The notes beneath the pieces were generated by a model. The model made no database searches. It was given only the letters and a program-made list of their open reading frames with translations, and was not told the origin of the DNA. DNA of 50,530 nt from Lachnospiraceae bacterium (GTDB taxonomy: Bacteria > Bacillota > Clostridia > Lachnospirales > Lachnospiraceae). The DNA lies in NCBI GenBank assembly GCA_024684085.1, contig JAIKXM010000011.1:1-50530 (forward strand), given 5' to 3'. Both the position numbers and the translations under genes were made by a program. Positions 1 to 8,433 of the stretch are shown here, one piece after another. The first letter of the stretch is position 1; each line of letters starts with the position of its first letter.

Positions 1-55
1 TATAGCAAAACGAAATGCCCTGCTTGACAGTTCAAAAAAGAAGAAATAATAGATT

Positions 56-77
56 TTGTACTCAAATTGTACTCAAA
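56..77. repeat. 11-bp tandem direct repeat
   Basis: TTGTACTCAAA occurs twice head to tail just beyond the guaA terminator. No gene is recognisable in positions 1-85. The repeat could be a regulator site or part of an attachment-type sequence of something lying outside the window; neither can be shown here. Confidence 0.4.
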
Positions 78-85
78 AGGCAAAA

Positions 86-130
86 AAACATCCCGCAAAC
101 CCAATATTTTCAAGGCTTGCGGGATGTTTT
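86..130 (-). terminator. Rho-independent terminator after guaA
   Basis: On the minus strand the arms AACATCCCGCAA and TTGCGGGATGTT enclose an 18-base loop, and the 3' arm runs into a T tract (TTTTTTTG). It begins only a few bases past the guaA stop, so it should end the minus-strand series that starts near 5.6 kb. Confidence 0.9.
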
Positions 131-134
131 CAAT

Positions 135-1736
135 TTATTCAAACTCAATCGTTCCCGGAGGCTTACTTGTAAGATCATAGAATACCCTGTTAACACCCTT
201 AACTTCATTTATGATCCTGTTCATTACGATCTGAAGTACGTCAAAAGGAATATTGGCAGCCTCTGCGGTCATAAAATCGATAGTTCTTACCGCTCTGAGT
301 GCTACTGCGTAATCGTAGGTACGCTCATCACCCATGACACCAACGGAACGCATATTGGTAAGTGCCGCAAAATACTGATCCGGCATCCACGGAGCAACCG
401 AACCGTTCTCTTTCTTATACTCCTCGGCAGCCTTCTCAACTTCCTCACGATATATATAATCGGCATCCTGAACGATCTTAACCTTCTCGCCGGTGATCTC
501 ACCGATGATACGGATTCCAAGTCCCGGTCCCGGGAATGGCTGACGGAATACCAGCTTCTCAGGAATACCAAGTTCAAGTCCTGCCTTCCTTACTTCATCC
601 TTAAACAGATTACGCAGCGGCTCGATTATCTCCTTGAAATCAACATACTCAGGAAGTCCGCCTACATTATGATGAGACTTGATCACAGCAGATTCTCCGC
701 CGAGACCGGACTCAACAACATCGGGATATATCGTTCCCTGTGCAAGGAAATCAACCGTACCGATCTTCTTGGCCTCTTCCTCGAACACCCTTATAAACTC
801 CTCGCCGATTATCTTACGCTTTCTCTCAGGCTCTGTTTCGCCTGCAAGCTTACCATAATATCTATCCTGAGCATTCACTCTTATAAAGTTCAGATCGAAG
901 TTACCCTTAGGTCCGAAAATAGCCTCGACTTCATCTCCCTCGTTCTTACGCAGAAGACCATGATCCACGAACACACATGTAAGCTGCTTACCGATAGCCC
1001 TCGCAAGAAGACCTGCCGCAACCGAAGAATCCACACCGCCGGAAAGCGCCAGCAACACCTTACCGTCGCCAACCTTCTCACGGATCTCCTTGATGGAAGT
1101 CTCCACGAACGAATCCATCCTCCAGCCGCCCGAACATCCGCAGATATTTCTCACGAAGTTGAACAGCATCTTGGTTCCCTCAACCGTATGCAGAACCTCG
1201 GGATGGAACTGAATCGCATATAAGCCTGCTTCCCTGTTCTCATCCGCAGCCACTGGACAATCAGCGGTATACGCCACCACTTCGAAGCCCGGAGCCGGCT
1301 CACTTATATAATCAAAATGACTCATCCAACAAGTAGTTGACCTGAATCCCTTATCGTCAGCTGTGCCTTCACCGACATTGGAAAACAGCCCCGACTCGGT
1401 ATTCACAAACACCTCAGTTTTTCCATATTCGCGCACGGGCGCCTTCTCTACGCGTCCGCCGAGCACATGATTCATAAGCTGTGCACCGTAACACAGACCA
1501 AGTACCGGAATGCCAAGCTCGAATAATTCTCTGGTGCAGGTAGGAGCGCCTTCCTCGTAACAGCTGTTCGGTCCGCCCGTCAGGATGATACCCTTCGGAT
1601 CCATCTCTTTGATCTTCTCGATGGGTGTCTTGTAAGAATAGATCTCACAATATACGTTACACTCTCTTACTCTTCTTGCAACCAGCTGATTATACTGACC
1701 GCCAAAATCGATTACAATAACCTTCTCGTTATTCAT
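135..1736 (-). CDS. guaA: GMP synthase (glutamine-hydrolysing)
   Basis: Converts XMP to GMP with glutamine and ATP, the last step of de novo GMP synthesis in the cytoplasm. The 533 residues show a class I glutamine amidotransferase half (nucleophile Cys82 in the GLCYG motif, His178 and Glu180 in FHPEV), then an ATP-pyrophosphatase half with the P-loop SGGVDSS at 232-238, and the conserved GMP synthase dimerisation tail ending in KPPGTIEFE. Length is slightly above the usual 510-525. It is the last gene of a minus-strand series, 31 bp behind the NlpC/P60 gene and directly before a strong terminator. No purine riboswitch is visible in that short gap, so any control by guanine would have to act from further upstream or by another route. 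Confidence 0.98.
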   Translation of the reverse strand: MNNEKVIVIDFGGQYNQLVARRVRECNVYCEIYSYKTPIEKIKEMDPKGIILTGGPNSCYEEGAPTCTRELFELGIPVLGLCYGAQLMNHVLGGRVEKAPVREYGKTEVFVNTESGLFSNVGEGTADDKGFRSTTCWMSHFDYISEPAPGFEVVAYTADCPVAADENREAGLYAIQFHPEVLHTVEGTKMLFNFVRNICGCSGGWRMDSFVETSIKEIREKVGDGKVLLALSGGVDSSVAAGLLARAIGKQLTCVFVDHGLLRKNEGDEVEAIFGPKGNFDLNFIRVNAQDRYYGKLAGETEPERKRKIIGEEFIRVFEEEAKKIGTVDFLAQGTIYPDVVESGLGGESAVIKSHHNVGGLPEYVDFKEIIEPLRNLFKDEVRKAGLELGIPEKLVFRQPFPGPGLGIRIIGEITGEKVKIVQDADYIYREEVEKAAEEYKKENGSVAPWMPDQYFAALTNMRSVGVMGDERTYDYAVALRAVRTIDFMTAEAANIPFDVLQIVMNRIINEVKGVNRVFYDLTSKPPGTIEFE

Positions 1737-1767
1737 TTACTCTTCTCCTGCATTCCTTGATGATCCG

Positions 1768-2952
1768 TCAATTGACCACTCTTCTTATATCGATGATCGG
1801 CTTATAATTAACCTCGCCGTACTTAATACCTGTCGCCGGCGTACTCGCATGCACTATTTTGCCACCACCGAGATATATCGCCACGTGTCCTGCATAGCAC
1901 ACTATATCCCCTGGCTGGGCATTGGCCTGACTGACACTCGTACCCACGCCACGCTGAGATGTCGACGTTCTGGGGATCGTATATCCAAAAGCCTTATACA
2001 CCGCATAAGTGAATCCCGAGCAGTCACATCCATCCGTAAGACTCGTGCCACCGGCCACATACGGATTGCCCACGAACTTACATGCATAATTGGCTATATC
2101 CTTACCTGTTCCGCTTCCGGTCGCAGTCTCAATTATGACACTTGTGTCAGTTTCTTTGACAGGTGCAGTCTCCTCGTTTTTATCCTTAAGCTTGGCTTCG
2201 GCTGCTTTTCTGTCAGCCTCTTCCTTCTCTTTCTTCTTTATCTCAAGATTCTGCTGCTTGATCTTAGCCTTGAAGGCCGCCGCCTCCTGCTTGGCCTTAG
2301 CCAGCTGATTGTCGAAATCCTCCGCAATCTCTTTCTTATTGGCCATCAGCTCGTCGAGTCCTTTTTTCTCCTCATCGAGCTCATACTTACTGATAGCAAG
2401 TTCTTCTTCCTTCTCTTCAAGAGCCGCCTTCCTGTCTGCGACATCCTGCTTGGCCTGCTGATATCGAACGAGCATGTTGCGATCATACTCATATATCTTC
2501 TCGACATACTCGGTCTTATTGATCATCTCTGAAAAATTACGCGACTCGCTTATGAACTCCAGATAACCCCTATCGCCCTTCTCGTACATATATTTAATGC
2601 GGACTTTCATGGCCTCATACTGGGCGTCACAATCAGCCTTGGCCTGCTCATACTCAACACGGGCCTCTTCAATGAACTTCTCGTTCTCTTCGATCTCATC
2701 TTCGATCATGCTGATAGCCGCAAGGACTTCCACCAGCTGGCTGTCCAGTTCCTCTATCTGGTCCTGAAGTTCATCCTGCTTACGTGTGATATCATCTATC
2801 TTGGAATTAGCCTTGTCCAGCTGTTTCTCCGTCTCTTTCTTCTCCCTGCGTATATCGGAGACAGTCGTCGCATACGCAGTATCTGTCAGCATTGCAACCG
2901 ACAGCGCCACGCACAATATGAACTTAAAAGCTTTTACGATAGATGATCTCAT
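1768..2952 (-). CDS. Secreted NlpC/P60 peptidoglycan hydrolase with N-terminal coiled coil (CwlO/PcsB-like)
   Basis: Probable D,L-endopeptidase that cuts stem peptides of peptidoglycan outside the cell. Residues 1-29 form a signal peptide ending near AYA. Residues 32-255 are a long Glu/Lys-rich coiled coil, as in CwlO and PcsB, where it gates the enzyme through FtsEX; no ftsEX is in this window. A short Thr/Ser linker leads to an NlpC/P60 domain at about 282-394 with catalytic Cys311 (DCSGF), His356 (GHVAIY) and a further conserved-looking His368. The start follows a GGAGCGGAGA ribosome site. It lies between asnS and guaA on the same strand, so the series mixes housekeeping and wall-growth functions. 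The exact bond cut cannot be told from sequence. Confidence 0.92.
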   Translation of the reverse strand: MRSSIVKAFKFILCVALSVAMLTDTAYATTVSDIRREKKETEKQLDKANSKIDDITRKQDELQDQIEELDSQLVEVLAAISMIEDEIEENEKFIEEARVEYEQAKADCDAQYEAMKVRIKYMYEKGDRGYLEFISESRNFSEMINKTEYVEKIYEYDRNMLVRYQQAKQDVADRKAALEEKEEELAISKYELDEEKKGLDELMANKKEIAEDFDNQLAKAKQEAAAFKAKIKQQNLEIKKKEKEEADRKAAEAKLKDKNEETAPVKETDTSVIIETATGSGTGKDIANYACKFVGNPYVAGGTSLTDGCDCSGFTYAVYKAFGYTIPRTSTSQRGVGTSVSQANAQPGDIVCYAGHVAIYLGGGKIVHASTPATGIKYGEVNYKPIIDIRRVVN

Positions 2953-3010
2953 TCTCCGCTCCTAAGCCGCTCCATGATCACACTTAAAGGTTCTACCCTA
3001 TGCGATCGCT

Positions 3011-4402
3011 TTATAATTCACAGTTGTTAACTGTTCTGGGGAAGGGTATAACGTCTCTGATATTGCCCATTCCCGTAAGATACATTATGCATCTCTCAAA
3101 ACCAAGGCCGAATCCGGCATGTCTTGCAGAACCGTACTTACGAAGATCAAGATAGAACTGGTAATCTTCTTTCTTAAGTCCCAACTCTTCCATTCTCTTC
3201 TCAAGCAGTTCAAGGTTATCCTCTCTCTGACTTCCGCCAATGATCTCACCGATTCCCGGAACAAGACAGTCACATGCAGCAACAGTCTTACCGTCCTCAT
3301 TGAGCTTCATATAGAAAGCCTTGATCTCCTTGGGATAATCCGTTACAAAAACAGGTCTCTTGAATTCCTGCTCAGTCAGATATCTCTCATGCTCCGTCTG
3401 AAGATCACAACCCCAGAACACCTTATAATCGAACTCATCGTTATGCTGCTCAAGGATCTTGATAGCCTCTGTATAAGTAATATGTCCGAACTCGGAATTA
3501 ACTACATGCTCAAGTCTCTCGATAAGTCCCTTATCGATAAAATTATTGAAGAAGTTCATCTCCTCGGGACACTTCTCAAGCACATATCTTATTACATATT
3601 TTAACATACTCTCGGCAAGAATCATGTCATCTTTCAGATCTGCGAAATAAATCTCGGGCTCGATCATCCAGAACTCTGCCGCATGCCTTGTCGTGTTGGA
3701 GTTCTCAGCTCTGAATGTGGGTCCAAAGGTATATACATTCTTGAATGCCGCCGCATATGTCTCAACATTGAGCTGACCGCTTACTGTAAGATTAACAGGC
3801 TTATTGAAGAAGTCGGTTGAGTAATCAACCTTGCCATCCTCTGCAAGCGGAACTTCCTTCATATCCATTGTAGTTACCTGGAACATCTCGCCGGCACCCT
3901 CGCAATCACTTCCCGTGATTATGGGAGTATGTACGTATACGAAATCTCTCTCCTGGAAAAACTTATGGATTGCGTATGCGGCCACCGAACGTACTCTGAA
4001 TACCGCCTCGAATGTGTTCGTACGGGCTCTGAGATGAGTTATTGTACGAAGATACTCTAATGTATGTCTTTTTTTCTGGAGAGGATAATCCGCTGTGGAT
4101 TCACCCTCGATAATGATCTCGGTTGCCTGCATCTCAAAAGGCTGCTTGGCATCGGGTGTGGCTACGATGACACCCTTGGCGATCACTGCTGCTCCGACAT
4201 TGAGCTTGGTGATCTCTGCGAAATTAGCAAGCTTATCGGAATATACTACCTGTAATGTCTCGAAAAAAGTACCGTCATTGACTACAAGGAACCCGAATGT
4301 CTTGGAATCACGGTTGCCTCTTAACCATCCTCCGACGGTTATCTCTTTGTCAATGTACTGCTCTTTTTCCCTGTATATATCTCTAATGTTAATCATATCC
4401 AT
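3011..4402 (-). CDS. asnS: Asparaginyl-tRNA synthetase
   Basis: Charges tRNA-Asn with asparagine. The 463 residues begin with an OB-fold anticodon-binding domain (about 10-110, with the [16 protein letters not shown] stretch) followed by a class II catalytic core. Motif 2 is seen as FRAENSNT followed by the IEPE segment, and motif 3 as GFGLGFERC near the C terminus. Absence of the GAD-type insertion and presence of these segments favour AsnRS over AspRS. It lies 21 bp downstream of the FKBP lipoprotein gene and is probably co-transcribed. No T-box leader is visible immediately upstream. Confidence 0.97.
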   Translation of the reverse strand: MDMINIRDIYREKEQYIDKEITVGGWLRGNRDSKTFGFLVVNDGTFFETLQVVYSDKLANFAEITKLNVGAAVIAKGVIVATPDAKQPFEMQATEIIIEGESTADYPLQKKRHTLEYLRTITHLRARTNTFEAVFRVRSVAAYAIHKFFQERDFVYVHTPIITGSDCEGAGEMFQVTTMDMKEVPLAEDGKVDYSTDFFNKPVNLTVSGQLNVETYAAAFKNVYTFGPTFRAENSNTTRHAAEFWMIEPEIYFADLKDDMILAESMLKYVIRYVLEKCPEEMNFFNNFIDKGLIERLEHVVNSEFGHITYTEAIKILEQHNDEFDYKVFWGCDLQTEHERYLTEQEFKRPVFVTDYPKEIKAFYMKLNEDGKTVAACDCLVPGIGEIIGGSQREDNLELLEKRMEELGLKKEDYQFYLDLRKYGSARHAGFGLGFERCIMYLTGMGNIRDVIPFPRTVNNCEL

Positions 4403-4423
4403 CTCTAATCACCTTCTATTCTC

Positions 4424-5590
4424 TTATTCCTCTGCGGCTGCCTCTGTTACATTGGCATTATCAACCACAAAATCGATCACGAGATTCTCGAGTATATAGA
4501 ACTTATACTGATCCACATTGATATTCTTCTCATATTCCTCTGCCGAATATCCTACGGATGAAGCATCTTTCTCAAGATTCTCTCTGTACTGCTCATCGCT
4601 TACCGTAATATTCTCAAGGAGCGCGATCTTATTGCATGTCATTGTCTCATGAACGAACTTAAGAGCACTTTCCTTGATTATCTCATCATATGCCTCTTCG
4701 CTTTCAGCACCATATGCCAGATTGATGTATTCTGAGAATTCAAAGCCATAGTACTGTGCATAATACTGATCATTAGACTTGGTAAGATTGAAATAATAAT
4801 CAAATAAGTCTGTCGGATAATCCTCAGCAAACTCGGTTGAAGCTACAACTGTATCAATGGCATTTGACTTGAGCGCATCGATGTAGCTCTCCTCTGCACT
4901 CTCCTCAAGATTCTTTCTGATATAATCTCTGTATTCATCAACATTGCTTACATTCTCTATACCAAGGCCTGCAACATACTCGTCATTCAATTCGGGAATT
5001 GTCTTGGCGCTGATCGAATTAACCTTTACCGTGAATACTACAGCCTGACCTGCAAGCTCCGGATTACCGTATGTCTCGGGGAAAGTAAGATCGAGATCGA
5101 CTGTCTCGCCTACGTTAACACCGATAAGTCCCTCTTCGAATCCGGGAATGAATGATCCTGAACCGATCTCAAGATCATAACCCTGTGAAGTACCTCCGTC
5201 AAAAGCAACTCCGTCTTTCTTACCTTCAAAATCGATATTGGCTACATCGCCTTCCTGAACATCAGTCCTGTCTGTGATCTCAGTATTAACGGTAGCGTTA
5301 GAAATGATCGAATTGATCTTAGTCTCAACGTCATTATCCGTAACATCTCTCTTTGTTGCGGCAATGGTGATTCCCTTGTAATCTCCGAGCTTGGTGATGT
5401 ACTTATCGGGATCGATATCCGCAGGATCGACTACATCATTGGCGGCGTTTACGTTCTCATCTGCTGCGGCAGTCTCTGTCTCGGCTTCTTCGGCGTTATC
5501 GGCAGAATTGTTATTATTATCACCACATGCAGTAAGGCTAAGAGCCATAAGACAAGCAGCAGTTAATGTCAGTAAATAATTCTTTTTCAT
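4424..5590 (-). CDS. Trigger-factor-like FKBP peptidyl-prolyl isomerase lipoprotein
   Basis: A 388-residue extracytoplasmic foldase candidate. The start at 5590 is chosen because GGAGG lies at the right distance upstream; an in-frame ATG 12 bp earlier overlaps that ribosome site. The signal peptide ends in a lipobox LTAC, so Cys22 should be lipidated. An acidic Asn/Glu/Asp linker follows, then an FKBP domain with GDVANIDFEG, FIPGFEEGLIG and LTFPETYG. The last 190 residues are helical and resemble the trigger factor C-terminal arm. The ribosome-binding N-terminal domain of true trigger factor is absent and replaced by the lipoprotein signal, so this is a surface relative, perhaps with a PrsA-like role. 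It heads the asnS-NlpC-guaA series and has a good promoter. Confidence 0.88.
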   Translation of the reverse strand: MKKNYLLTLTAACLMALSLTACGDNNNNSADNAEEAETETAAADENVNAANDVVDPADIDPDKYITKLGDYKGITIAATKRDVTDNDVETKINSIISNATVNTEITDRTDVQEGDVANIDFEGKKDGVAFDGGTSQGYDLEIGSGSFIPGFEEGLIGVNVGETVDLDLTFPETYGNPELAGQAVVFTVKVNSISAKTIPELNDEYVAGLGIENVSNVDEYRDYIRKNLEESAEESYIDALKSNAIDTVVASTEFAEDYPTDLFDYYFNLTKSNDQYYAQYYGFEFSEYINLAYGAESEEAYDEIIKESALKFVHETMTCNKIALLENITVSDEQYRENLEKDASSVGYSAEEYEKNINVDQYKFYILENLVIDFVVDNANVTEAAAEE

Positions 5591-5624
5591 GTTGTCCTCC
5601 ATTTTTCAAATAAACATTCATATT

Positions 5625-5654
5625 ATTATACATTCAGTAAGCTTACTATTGCAA
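5625..5654 (-). promoter_or_regulatory. Sigma-A-type promoter of the FKBP lipoprotein gene
   Basis: Minus strand reads TTGCAA (5654-5649), 18-base spacer, TATAAT (5630-5625), about 35 bp before the start codon. The spacer contains a perfect 12-bp palindrome AGTAAGCTTACT at 5636-5647, a possible repressor site. The -35 hexamer is self-complementary and is also used by the opposing promoter. Confidence 0.75.
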
Positions 5655-5677
5655 TATTGTACTTATTTTAGTACAAT
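5649..5677 (+). promoter_or_regulatory. Sigma-A-type promoter of ispE
   Basis: Plus strand reads TTGCAA (5649-5654), 17-base spacer, TACAAT (5672-5677). The spacer and -10 box contain an inverted repeat ATTGTAC-N8-GTACAAT (5656-5677). The -35 box is the same six bases that serve the minus-strand promoter. Confidence 0.7.
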
Positions 5678-5687
5678 TTATTTACAC

Positions 5688-5699
5688 ATTGTATACAAT
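5688..5699. promoter_or_regulatory. Palindromic operator-like site resembling a GntR-family box
   Basis: ATTGTATACAAT is a perfect 12-bp palindrome just downstream of the expected ispE transcription start, with a second GTATAC nearby at about 5706. The TTGTATACAA core matches the core of the Bacillus subtilis GntR operator, and a GntR/FCD regulator is encoded two genes into this transcript, so autoregulation is a reasonable inference. Confidence 0.5.
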
Positions 5700-5738
5700 A
5701 TACCGTATACAAACATAACCAACCGAAAGGAACTTAAG

Positions 5739-6641
5739 ATGAAGATTAATGCATATGCCAAGATCAATCTGTTTCTGGACGTGCTTGGGCGACGCCCCAA
5801 CGGCTATCATGACGTGAGCATGATCATGCAGTCGGTCGGCTTGTACGACACTCTTGATATAAGCCTTGCTCCCGACAACAGGATCGATATCACTTCGGAC
5901 AATGCCTCTCTCCCCTGCGACGAGAGTAATATTATATATAAAACAGTGGTGAGACTGAGAGAACACTCAAACCGTGACTTCGGAGCGATCATCCGACTGA
6001 ACAAGAGGATACCGATGGCAGCCGGAATGGCAGGCGGAAGTGCAGATGCAGCAGCCACACTTATCGGTCTGAATAAGTTGCTTTCTCTTGGGCTGACCAC
6101 GGAAGAATTATGTGACATAGGTGTCACAATCGGAGCGGATGTTCCTTTCTGTATTGTTGGCGGAACCTACAGATGCGAAGGCATAGGCGAAGTAATGACT
6201 AAGATAGATACACCTGAGAGTAAGACCGGAGCAGATCTTGCAACCGGAACCTGCCTTGTAATCGCCAAGCCCGATATTGATATATCTACTGCCACAGTTT
6301 ACAGGCAGATCGATTCGGAAGGCGAACACATTCATCCGCCTATTGATCGAATGATAAGTGCGATAACTGACAATGATGTCAGTAATGTAAGTGCCGCTCT
6401 TTTTAACAGACTGGAGGCAGTAACGGTTAAGGACAATCCCATCATACAGCAGATGAAGGACATCCTTATAAGGGAAGGTGCAGAGGGCGCCATGATGAGC
6501 GGAAGCGGTCCCACTGTATTCGGTTTATTCACAGACCGCGATACTGCCGAAGCCGCACTTGCCGTATTACATGAAGAAGTTGCATTCGCAGCCGGATCCG
6601 TCACACAGATGATGGATCACGGCATTGAAATAATTGACTGA
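5739..6641 (+). CDS. ispE: 4-diphosphocytidyl-2-C-methyl-D-erythritol kinase
   Basis: Phosphorylates CDP-methylerythritol in the non-mevalonate isoprenoid pathway. The 300-residue GHMP kinase shows the N-terminal AYAKINLFL signature, the ATP-binding Gly-rich loop PMAAGMAGGSADAA near residues 90-105, and the C-terminal MMSGSGPTVFG motif. The start at 5739 is preceded by GAAAGGAAC; the reading frame is open 150 bp further upstream but that stretch is AT-rich promoter DNA. It is the first gene of a plus-strand group with the GntR regulator (26 bp gap). Confidence 0.97.
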   Translation: MKINAYAKINLFLDVLGRRPNGYHDVSMIMQSVGLYDTLDISLAPDNRIDITSDNASLPCDESNIIYKTVVRLREHSNRDFGAIIRLNKRIPMAAGMAGGSADAAATLIGLNKLLSLGLTTEELCDIGVTIGADVPFCIVGGTYRCEGIGEVMTKIDTPESKTGADLATGTCLVIAKPDIDISTATVYRQIDSEGEHIHPPIDRMISAITDNDVSNVSAALFNRLEAVTVKDNPIIQQMKDILIREGAEGAMMSGSGPTVFGLFTDRDTAEAALAVLHEEVAFAAGSVTQMMDHGIEIID

Positions 6642-6667
6642 CAGTATTCTTATTCAGGAGGCTATAA

Positions 6668-7351
6668 ATGGAAGATTATATGCAGGCCAATCTTGATGCT
6701 TTTTTACCCTTACGTGATCTTGTGTTCAAGACATTAAGACAGGCGATCCTCACCGGAGAACTGAAGCCCGGCGAGAGACTGATGGAGATCCATCTCGCCA
6801 ATAAGCTTGGTGTATCGCGAACACCCATCAGAGAAGCGATCCGTCAGCTGGAGCTTGAGGGACTTGTTATCATGGTTCCCAGAAAGGGCGCTCAGGTCGC
6901 ACACATAACCGAGAAGAATATGTCGGATGTTCTTGAGGTGCGCCTTGCCCTCGATGAATTATCCGTCAAGCTTGCATGTGAGCGCATTAACGATGAGCAG
7001 ATCGAGCGACTGAGACAGGCTTACCTCGATTTTGAAAATGCTGTTAAGACTCAGGATGCGCGTAAGATCGCCACTGCGGATGTGTGTTTCCACGACATCA
7101 TCTTCGAAGCCTGTGGCAATCCCCGTCTTTCGCAGATGGTCAATAACCTTGCCGAGCAGATGTACAGATACAGATTTGAATACATCAAAGATCCTCATAT
7201 TCACGCAACCCTCGTTATGGAGCATCGCAGTATCCTCGACGCGATCGTTGAGAGGAATATCGAGAAGGCTACCCAGTCAATTCATGACCATATCGCACAT
7301 CAGGAACGCGCGATCATCGCCCAGCTAAGAGTTGAAAATCGTGTTGAATAG
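6668..7351 (+). CDS. GntR-family transcriptional regulator, FadR/FCD subfamily
   Basis: 227 residues. The N-terminal winged helix-turn-helix (about 12-80) contains LKPGERLMEIHLANKLGVSR followed by TPIREAIRQLELEGLV. The all-helical FCD effector domain (about 85-220) retains Asp/His positions that bind a metal or a carboxylate ligand in this family (DVCFHDIIFEA, EHRSILDAI, IHDHIAH). Effector unknown. Clostridial genomes often place such a regulator beside ispE. A palindrome in the shared promoter at 5688-5699 is a candidate binding site. A ribosome site AGGAGG lies 7 bp before the ATG. Confidence 0.93.
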   Translation: MEDYMQANLDAFLPLRDLVFKTLRQAILTGELKPGERLMEIHLANKLGVSRTPIREAIRQLELEGLVIMVPRKGAQVAHITEKNMSDVLEVRLALDELSVKLACERINDEQIERLRQAYLDFENAVKTQDARKIATADVCFHDIIFEACGNPRLSQMVNNLAEQMYRYRFEYIKDPHIHATLVMEHRSILDAIVERNIEKATQSIHDHIAHQERAIIAQLRVENRVE

Positions 7352-7433
7352 GCATAAACGGATGTAGTATGACAGCCATATATACCTACAGTATTACTAT
7401 TACTTATTAATCTTATATTTACAGGATCACAAT

Positions 7434-7859
7434 ATGAACAAAGATGTACTTATATCAATAAAAGGAATGTATTTTGAGCAGGATATCTCTGCGGACGATA
7501 TCGAAGTTATACAGGCAGGAAAATATTATAACCGCAACGGTTTTCATTATGTATGCTATGAAGAACCGCTGGAAGGAAGCACCGATGTCATCAGTAACAT
7601 GCTCAAGTTCAATGATACTTCACTTACTGTTTCCAAGAAGGGCCCCATCAATACGAGTCTCAATTTTACATTGGATGAGAAAAGCCTGAACAACTACAAT
7701 ACACCTTTTGGCGTATTAACCTTAGGTGTTGATACTTCTTCCATAACAATAAAAGAGAAGCAGAATAATCTGCTCCTCAATGTTGAATACTCTCTTGATG
7801 TTAATTATCAATTTGTAAGTAAATGCAATATTTCTATCGACATCAAAGATAAGGTTTAG
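7434..7859 (+). CDS. DUF1934 (YwiB-like) small beta-barrel protein
   Basis: 141 residues with no signal peptide. The pattern matches the DUF1934/YwiB family: an N-terminal strand DVLISIKGMYF, a central KFNDTSLTVSKKGPINTSLNF segment split around the usual start of the family core, PFGVLTLGVDTSSI, and a closing NVEYSLDVN strand. Members form a lipocalin-like barrel and their role is unknown. It follows the GntR gene by 82 bp and converges with the next gene, whose stop is 6 bp away, so the two ends share almost no untranslated DNA. Confidence 0.8.
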   Translation: MNKDVLISIKGMYFEQDISADDIEVIQAGKYYNRNGFHYVCYEEPLEGSTDVISNMLKFNDTSLTVSKKGPINTSLNFTLDEKSLNNYNTPFGVLTLGVDTSSITIKEKQNNLLLNVEYSLDVNYQFVSKCNISIDIKDKV

Positions 7860-7865
7860 TAACAT

Positions 7866-8336
7866 TTACAACGGCTTAGCACCTGCTTTTTCCTGCATAC
7901 GCTCAACAAATCTCTTGAATCCGCTCTTCTTCACTTCTGTCTTAACAGTCTTACCGTGAAGTCCCTTAACACCTGTAATATAGATACCGCTTACTACAGC
8001 CTTAACTTCCTTCTTAACGGGAACATCATTGAAGATAGCTTCATCACAGATGAGAGTCATTATCTGAGGACCGACCTTAGCCTTAACAACGGGAAGCTTG
8101 GCTCCTCTCATAAGCTTAGGTGTCGATTCTATAACAGCCTGCGGAAGTCCCGCATCCTTAAGTTTCATCCTCTTCTTATCAATGATAAGCATTGATACTG
8201 TCTGCTTAGCCGCCTCTATCTGAGCCTTCTGCTCTTCCTGTCTCTTCTGAGCTCTCTTACCGAAGATATACAGAAGAACCATTGCCACTATGATAACTGC
8301 AAGAACTATCAGAAAAATAATTAAACCTTTGCTCAA
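7866..8336 (-). CDS. Unrecognised single-pass membrane protein
   Basis: 156 residues. A membrane helix (4-27) is followed by a basic segment KRAQKRQEEQ, a short coiled coil, and a soluble mixed domain with many Lys and Val residues and no Cys except one (LICDEA). The positive charges after the helix suggest that the bulk lies in the cytoplasm. The start is TTG, chosen because a perfect AGGAGG lies 7 bp upstream. It lies 97 bp downstream of the next membrane protein gene and may be transcribed with it. The overall shape recalls small Clostridia-specific conserved proteins, but I cannot assign a function. Confidence 0.75.
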   Translation of the reverse strand: MSKGLIIFLIVLAVIIVAMVLLYIFGKRAQKRQEEQKAQIEAAKQTVSMLIIDKKRMKLKDAGLPQAVIESTPKLMRGAKLPVVKAKVGPQIMTLICDEAIFNDVPVKKEVKAVVSGIYITGVKGLHGKTVKTEVKKSGFKRFVERMQEKAGAKPL

Positions 8337-8433
8337 AGTACTACCTCCTATACTACGTGAATACTCCTATACCCACCCGTCAACGTTAGTATTATATCAA
8401 CTGATCGGACTTGGGTCAATTCACCGTATCGGA

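Noticed and set aside
56-77. Attachment site of an integrated element
   Set aside because: A tandem 11-bp repeat alone is weak evidence; no integrase or tRNA is in view.
15-1223. 402-residue plus-strand reading frame opposite guaA
   Set aside because: It lies antisense to a clear GMP synthase and its translation has no domain-like pattern; it is a codon-bias shadow.
1737-1767. Guanine/purine riboswitch before guaA
   Set aside because: The gap to the upstream gene is only 31 bp and contains just the ribosome site.
4403-4423. T-box leader before asnS
   Set aside because: Only 21 bp separate asnS from the lipoprotein gene, and the leader of that gene shows no T-box or specifier-loop pattern.
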